From NCBI GenBank assembly GCA_934635225.1, contig CAKTYZ010000021.1, positions 1 through 51,702 of the forward strand: a stretch of DNA of 51,702 nt, written 5' to 3'. This DNA comes from an uncultured Kiritimatiellota bacterium. Its GTDB lineage: Bacteria > Verrucomicrobiota > Kiritimatiellia > RFP12 > UBA1067. Shown here in pieces: positions 47,983 through 51,702 of this stretch. Both the position numbers and the translations under genes were made by a program. Below the pieces are notes generated by a model that was not told the origin of the DNA, did not search any database, and saw only the letters and a program-made list of their open reading frames with translations. Within the stretch, counting starts at the first letter, position 1. Every line of letters starts with the position of its first letter.

Positions 47983-49175
47983 CAGACCGTGTGGACGAAA
48001 AGTCCACTTCTCAGCTTCGGCTCGAACCACGTGGACTTCGGCGGCATGATCGCCCCCGCGTCCGCAATCGCCATCATCTCCTCGACCGTCACGGGGTCCA
48101 TCGCAAAGGCGACGGCGTTTTCACCCGAATCGACCTTCGCCGCAAGCGCCGCGTCACCCCGAATGCCGCCCATGAACGAGATGCGCGCATCCGTGCGCGG
48201 GTCGCCAATACCGAGAACCGGCGCGAGCAGATGATCCTGCAGGTACGAGACGTCCAGCGAACCGACGGCGTCCGTCCCCTCGGGGATCTGCCACGAGAGG
48301 TCGTACCACCGGCCGCCGAAGTACATGCGACAGTTGCGCGGACCCTTCTCGCCGATGTTGAAGCCTTCCGAGAGACGGGACATGAACTCGTAGGGAGACA
48401 GCCCGTTCAGGTCGCGCACAAGGCGATTGTAGGCAAGGATCTTGAGCTGGCTCGCCGGGAAGATTACCGCCATGAACCAGCGGCTTTCGCCCGCAAAATC
48501 GTGTTCTTTCGCATAGCGGGCCGCCGCCGCGCTCCGATGGTGCCCGTCCGCGATGTAAGCGACCGGAATGCGCGCAAACAGCTCCTGCAGTTCGTCCGCC
48601 ACGCACGCCGAGCCAGACGCGATCTCCCAGACCGTGTGGCCGATGCCGTCCGGCGCGACGAAGTCGTAGAGCGGCGCCTTCGAACAGGCGTCCGCGACAA
48701 TGAGGTCGATGGCCTTGTCGTCACGATAGGTGAGAAACGCCGGACCCGTGTGCGCCTGAAGCGTCTCGATGTGCCGCGTACGGTCGTCTTCCTTGTCCTT
48801 GCGCGTCTTCTCGTGTTGCTTCAGCACGCCCGCAAGATAGTCCTGCGTGTCAAAAGTCGCCACGATGCCCGTCTGGCTGTGGGAACCCATCGTCTGGCGA
48901 TAGGCATAGAACTTCGGCTCGTCGTCGCGCACGAGCGTCCCGCTTGCCAAGAGACCGTCAAGGGCCTTCTTTGCCTGCGCGTAGGCTTCGGGAGACGCGC
49001 ACCCCGTGCCGTCCGGAAGGTCGATCTCGGGGCGCGAAACGTGCAGAAAACTCTTCGGATTGCCCGCCGCGAGGGCCTTCGCCTCGGCGGTGTCAACCAC
49101 ATCATAAGGAACGGACGCGACCAAGGCCGCGTCCGAGACATTCGGCCTCACGGCCGCAAATGGATGAATCTTCAT
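47982..49175 (-). CDS. DUF1015-family protein (possible SerK-type kinase fold)
   Basis: A 397-residue protein beginning MKIHPFAAVRPNVSDAALVA, with VPYDVVD, a conserved HEKTRKDKEDDRTRHIETLQ motif, and VAYIADGHHRSAAAARYA, all typical of DUF1015. Some archaeal members are free-serine kinases, but the reaction here is not established. ATG 49175 is preferred; an upstream extension to 49439 is antisense-like and low complexity. No strong Shine-Dalgarno is visible. It lies 5 nt after the surface-repeat gene. Confidence 0.9.
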   Translation of the reverse strand: MKIHPFAAVRPNVSDAALVASVPYDVVDTAEAKALAAGNPKSFLHVSRPEIDLPDGTGCASPEAYAQAKKALDGLLASGTLVRDDEPKFYAYRQTMGSHSQTGIVATFDTQDYLAGVLKQHEKTRKDKEDDRTRHIETLQAHTGPAFLTYRDDKAIDLIVADACSKAPLYDFVAPDGIGHTVWEIASGSACVADELQELFARIPVAYIADGHHRSAAAARYAKEHDFAGESRWFMAVIFPASQLKILAYNRLVRDLNGLSPYEFMSRLSEGFNIGEKGPRNCRMYFGGRWYDLSWQIPEGTDAVGSLDVSYLQDHLLAPVLGIGDPRTDARISFMGGIRGDAALAAKVDSGENAVAFAMDPVTVEEMMAIADAGAIMPPKSTWFEPKLRSGLFVHTV

Positions 49176-49180
49176 GTATT

Positions 49181-49747
49181 TTAGAAGCCGATGTTCACCA
49201 ACGGGAAGAACTGGAGCTCCGCATCGCGGATGACGTTGATCAAGCCGACCTGATAGCCGTGCATCGTCTCGGCACGGTTGACAAGGCCGACCTGAAAGCC
49301 CTCCGTCTCGCCAGAGACGTTCACAAGGCCGACCTGAAAGCCGCGAAGCGCGTTCGCCTCGTTCCAAAGGCCGACCTGAAGGCCCATCATCTCGCCACTG
49401 CCAATCGAGTTGTAGCAACCGACCTGAAAGCCCGCGCAACGGTCCTTGACGTCATTGCGGAAAAGGTTCAGCTGAATGCCCTCAAACGAAATCGAGCGGC
49501 CCCAGAAGCCAAGGTCAAGGCCCGTCACGTTCTCCTGCTCGGTCGAGAACGGAATCGTCAGGCGAAGGCCGACCACATCCGGGTTCGCTGGCCATTCGCA
49601 GACCGCGAAGTACGCCGGCCAGACCGTGCTCGCCGTGCGACGCGCCTCCTGAGCCTGCGCAGGCTTCTCGTCATGCTTCGCCGCGTCCTGCGCGAAAAGC
49701 GGGACTGTTGCGACTGCCAATGCCGACCAAAAGATAAGTTTCTTCAT
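49181..49747 (-). CDS. Secreted surface-repeat (LA_2272-like) protein
   Basis: A 188-residue protein with a signal peptide (FWSALAVATVPLFAQD). The C-terminal ~90 residues consist of about six short repeats of the pattern GFQVGLVN (GFQVGCYN, GLQVGLWN, GFQVGLVN, GYQVGLIN), as in the LA_2272 family described in Leptospira. Such repeats form stacked beta turns. Ligand unknown. GGAGAC upstream supports ATG 49747, and a promoter lies at 49784-49789. Confidence 0.8.
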   Translation of the reverse strand: MKKLIFWSALAVATVPLFAQDAAKHDEKPAQAQEARRTASTVWPAYFAVCEWPANPDVVGLRLTIPFSTEQENVTGLDLGFWGRSISFEGIQLNLFRNDVKDRCAGFQVGCYNSIGSGEMMGLQVGLWNEANALRGFQVGLVNVSGETEGFQVGLVNRAETMHGYQVGLINVIRDAELQFFPLVNIGF

Positions 49748-49783
49748 TTTTCTCTGTCTCCAATAACGGTATGTGGGTTGAAT

Positions 49784-49789
49784 TATATG
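49784..49789 (-). promoter_or_regulatory. Promoter -10 for the surface-repeat gene
   Basis: Minus strand CATATAATTC with TATAAT at 49784-49789, about 37 nt before the ATG; an ordinary leader with GGAGAC follows. Confidence 0.55.
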
Positions 49790-49813
49790 ATTTTTCGTCT
49801 CGAAATGCAAGCG

Positions 49814-50311
49814 TCAGCCGACTGAAATGCGCTTGATGACAATCGGCTTCTCAGGCACGTTCTGGTGTGGTCCGGCAAAGCCAGTGCTCACTTTCGCGAT
49901 TGCGTCCACGACCTCCATCCCGTCCGTCACCGCGCCGAAGACCGCGTAGCCGAACCCCTGCGGCGTCGGATTCTGGAAGTCGAGGAAGTCATTGTCCACG
50001 AGATTGATGAAGAACTGGCTCGTCGCGGAATCGACGACGCTCGTGCGGGCCATGGCAATCGTGCCGCGCGCGTTCTTCAGGCCGTTCATCGCCTCGTTGC
50101 GAATCGGCGCACGCGTCGGCTTTTGGTTCATCTCTTTCGTGAAACCGCCGCCCTGAATCATGAACCCATCAATCACGCGGTGGAAGATCGTGCCGTCGTA
50201 GTGCCCGGATTCCGCATACGCGACAAAGTTGGCGACCGTCTCCGGCGCCTTTTCCTCATTCAACTCAAGGGTAATCGTACCCATTGAGGTCTCGACTATC
50301 GCTTTCTTCAT
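49814..50311 (-). CDS. Cyclophilin-type peptidyl-prolyl isomerase
   Basis: A 165-residue cytoplasmic cyclophilin (no signal peptide) with the family core: YDGTIFHRVIDGFMIQGGGF, the RNEAMNGLKNARGTIAMART stretch, SATSQFFINLVDNDFLDFQ, and GYAVFGAVTDGMEVVDAI. It catalyses cis-trans isomerisation at proline during protein folding. The -10 TATACT ends 7 nt before the ATG, so its mRNA is probably leaderless. Confidence 0.96.
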   Translation of the reverse strand: MKKAIVETSMGTITLELNEEKAPETVANFVAYAESGHYDGTIFHRVIDGFMIQGGGFTKEMNQKPTRAPIRNEAMNGLKNARGTIAMARTSVVDSATSQFFINLVDNDFLDFQNPTPQGFGYAVFGAVTDGMEVVDAIAKVSTGFAGPHQNVPEKPIVIKRISVG

Positions 50312-50318
50312 GCCATAG

Positions 50319-50327
50319 AGTATACCA
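50319..50327 (-). promoter_or_regulatory. Cyclophilin promoter, start-proximal -10
   Basis: Minus strand TGGTATACT, hexamer at 50319-50324, with only CTATGGC before the ATG. The predicted first transcribed base is at or beside the A of the start codon. Confidence 0.6.
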
Positions 50328-50420
50328 CATTTTCTCCGTCTTGTGCCAAATCACCCGAACAATTCACAAAATCCGAAGCCCCATTCGCGACGAATTCGCC
50401 GGATTCGCCCGCAAGTCCCC

Positions 50421-50450
50421 TTGACAAGGTCAGGCTCCGTTTGATAGACT
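50421..50450 (+). promoter_or_regulatory. Sigma-70-type promoter (TTGACA-18-TAGACT)
   Basis: TTGACA at 50421-50426 and TAGACT at 50445-50450, spacer 18. Transcription would start near 50457, producing a leader of about 80 nt before ATG 50538. This is the clearest -35/-10 pair in the window. Confidence 0.65.
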
Positions 50451-50537
50451 GCAGCTGGATGTTTGCTGAATTCCTCATCCGTCTGCCACGACAGGCCAAC
50501 ATACGTCAACAGACAGCGAGCCAAAAGGAACCACGCC

Positions 50538-51566
50538 ATGACAACGGTAAAAGCATTCAAATTCAAGGAAAAGCCACATGCGGGAAATCCGCACGTGCGG
50601 TTTGACGTGGGGGAAGTCGCCTCGGCGACAACGCCGAGGCGTGGACCTCTGCGCTACATGGACATGACCTATGGACTGAAGTGGTCCGCATATGTCGGCA
50701 TCGCGTTCGTGTGGGCGAACGTGGTCTGCGCGAATGCCGTTGAAAGGAGGACGTCGCATGACATGCTGAACGTGGCGGACTCCTATGACGCGCATGGCTG
50801 CAAGGGTGTTCGCGGGGATGTGGGCTGGCATGTGGAAAGCCGTCTGCGGGGCGGCCTGCAAGATGAGAGCCGAGAGGCTTTCGACGTTTGGAGAATGCGC
50901 GTACGCAGTTCGCTCGCGTCCTATTGCTGCGTGTCGGGCAATGTGCAGTACGCGGTTCTCCTGACCGTCAACCCGACGATTTTCGTGAGGTGTAGCGATG
51001 TTTGCGGCGTGATGAAACTCATCGGCGCCAGGGATAGGGCCTTTACCTTCAAGACGGGGACATCAGGAAAGCCATCGGCGTTCTTTTCCGCATGCAGGGC
51101 GTCATTGCCGAACAACGGAACGGCATCAGTGACGATGTGCGCCTATGGAAAAGAGCCCTTGCACGAGGAAGGTGACTCGCTTGAATACGCATTGCTCTTC
51201 TTTGGGCATTCGGCGTTGGCCTTTGCCTATAAGATGGGCGACGATGCGGAAGTCAAGAACGTCTGCATCCCCATCCCGGATGGCCTGTCGCCCATCAGCC
51301 CGGCACCCGACGTCGGCTGTGGAATTTGCAGCGTCCATGACGGAAGGCATACGGTGTCGGTCTCTGTCGAGACTGAGACGACATTAGCGAACCAGGGGAG
51401 GTTTCTGATTCTAACCGTCCGAAGCCCCAATGCATTTGTCAGCTTCCCCATTTCGTTGAAGAATGTTCTGTCATTTCAAGAATGCCTAAAGGCTCGGATG
51501 AATGGATTGGATTGCAATTGGCGTGCAGAGGTGACAAAGAACGACAGGAGCACTTTGCTTTTCTGA
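50538..51566 (+). CDS. Exported protein of unknown function; N-terminus uncertain because of intron relic
   Basis: From ATG 50538 the frame has 342 codons; AAAGGAA lies 7 nt upstream and a strong promoter at 50421. However, its first 40 residues are encoded by group II intron domains V-VI. The next ATGs, at 50658 and 50664 (MTYGLKWSAY), give a plausible signal peptide (VGIAFVWANVVCANAVERR) and are the likelier natural start. The mature part, ~280 residues, is Cys-containing and beta-rich, with no motif that I recognise (ALLFFGHSALAFAYKMGDDA is the most hydrophobic part). Few Lys-rich or repeated regions. Function unknown. Confidence 0.62.
   Translation: MTTVKAFKFKEKPHAGNPHVRFDVGEVASATTPRRGPLRYMDMTYGLKWSAYVGIAFVWANVVCANAVERRTSHDMLNVADSYDAHGCKGVRGDVGWHVESRLRGGLQDESREAFDVWRMRVRSSLASYCCVSGNVQYAVLLTVNPTIFVRCSDVCGVMKLIGARDRAFTFKTGTSGKPSAFFSACRASLPNNGTASVTMCAYGKEPLHEEGDSLEYALLFFGHSALAFAYKMGDDAEVKNVCIPIPDGLSPISPAPDVGCGICSVHDGRHTVSVSVETETTLANQGRFLILTVRSPNAFVSFPISLKNVLSFQECLKARMNGLDCNWRAEVTKNDRSTLLF
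50571..50657 (+). mobile_element. Group II intron 3' relic (domains V and VI)
   Basis: 50571-50603 folds as a domain V: 5' strand AAGCCACATGCGG (AGC triad), GAAA loop, 3' strand CCGCACGTGCGGTTT with the two-base bulge. A GC-rich domain VI stem (GCCTCGGC with GCCGAGGC) and a terminal GCGCTAC at 50651-50657 follow, directly before an ATG at 50658. It is a different intron family from copies A-C by sequence. No 5' intron half is visible upstream. Conceptual translation of such 3' ends (NPHVRFDVGE) recurs in database proteins, which explains the odd N-terminus of the overlapping frame. Confidence 0.75.
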
Positions 51567-51702
51567 TGATCAACAACCCAAACCACGCAGCGGCGGATTT
51601 TCGGGAAAACCATTTTGAGGACCCATGGTGACTTGTAAAGGGAGTGGGTCAGCAAAAACCTCTTAAGCCACTTTGGCCAGACGTGAATCGTAAGCATATG
51701 CG
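51567..51702. other. Right-end stretch without a recognised gene
   Basis: 136 nt after the last stop codon. A minus-strand frame (51476-51697) is hydrophobic and runs antisense to the end of the preceding gene; I see no motif, ribosome site or terminator supporting it. Confidence 0.4.

Noticed and set aside
47519..48007. N-terminal extension of the Cys-motif protein through the DUF2062 gene
   Set aside because: The extension is Arg/Gly/Pro-rich and runs out of frame over a well-supported family gene; the ATG at 47518 has its own context.
50308..50566. Two short minus-strand frames between the cyclophilin gene and the plus-strand promoter
   Set aside because: They overlap the clear promoter and each other, have no ribosome site and no recognisable motif.

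Overview
The window looks like a chromosomal segment of an anaerobic, Gram-negative, GC-rich bacterium. Outer-membrane biogenesis genes (bamA, skp, lpxD, tolB), lipoprotein processing (lspA) and peptidoglycan synthesis (murG) indicate a diderm envelope. A full-length pyruvate:ferredoxin oxidoreductase indicates fermentative, anaerobic metabolism. The BatC-like TPR protein with an acidic, Gln-rich tail, the GreA-type factor with a very long N-terminal extension, and the secreted propeller, FG-GAP and GH28-like proteins are reminiscent of the PVC superphylum, possibly a gut Kiritimatiellota/Verrucomicrobiota relative. That placement is inference; no rRNA is present.

Left region (1-9.2 kb) is an accessory, lower-GC island. 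It holds small secreted or membrane proteins: a LysM protein, a membrane-anchored protein, a TM-TerB-DnaJ protein with a truncated paralogue, an ankyrin protein, a Cys-rich lipoprotein, a BamE-like protein and an HTH regulator. It is interrupted by three related copies of an intron-encoded-protein-less group II intron. One copy is fused to a decayed REP-associated (Y1/IS200-like) transposase that also truncates a VapC toxin beside an intact antitoxin gene.

Central region (9.3-31.6 kb) is core genome, almost entirely on the minus strand and tightly packed: nifJ; a block of a hypothetical protein, murG, a BatC-like gene, pyrF, an FmdB-type zinc ribbon, a TPR lipoprotein and a phosphohexomutase (listed in reverse transcription order); a SWIM zinc-finger gene apparently split by a frameshift; then bamA-skp-lpxD-S1-argJ-tolB-gatC-gatA in transcription order. 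purA lies upstream of bamA. A small divergent membrane protein and a tRNA-Leu(GAG) follow.

Right-centre (32-42.7 kb) is a putative glycan-use locus. A divergent AraC regulator faces a minus-strand operon of a sodium:solute symporter, an HpcH/HpaI aldolase, a GH28-like beta-helix protein and two large secreted beta-propeller/FG-GAP proteins, with 4-nt ATGA overlaps between the first three genes.

Right region (42.6-51.7 kb) carries a serine hydrolase, lspA and a DksA/TraR protein, a 678-residue GreA-like factor, DUF2062 and DUF1015 proteins, a surface-repeat protein, a cyclophilin, and a plus-strand gene whose 5' part contains domains V-VI of a second, different group II intron.

Promoters share a TGGTATA(A/C)T-like extended -10 element. 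In several cases (purA, bamA, cyclophilin, araC-type gene, 87-aa gene) it lies only 7-11 nt before the start codon, suggesting leaderless transcripts alongside ordinary Shine-Dalgarno genes.
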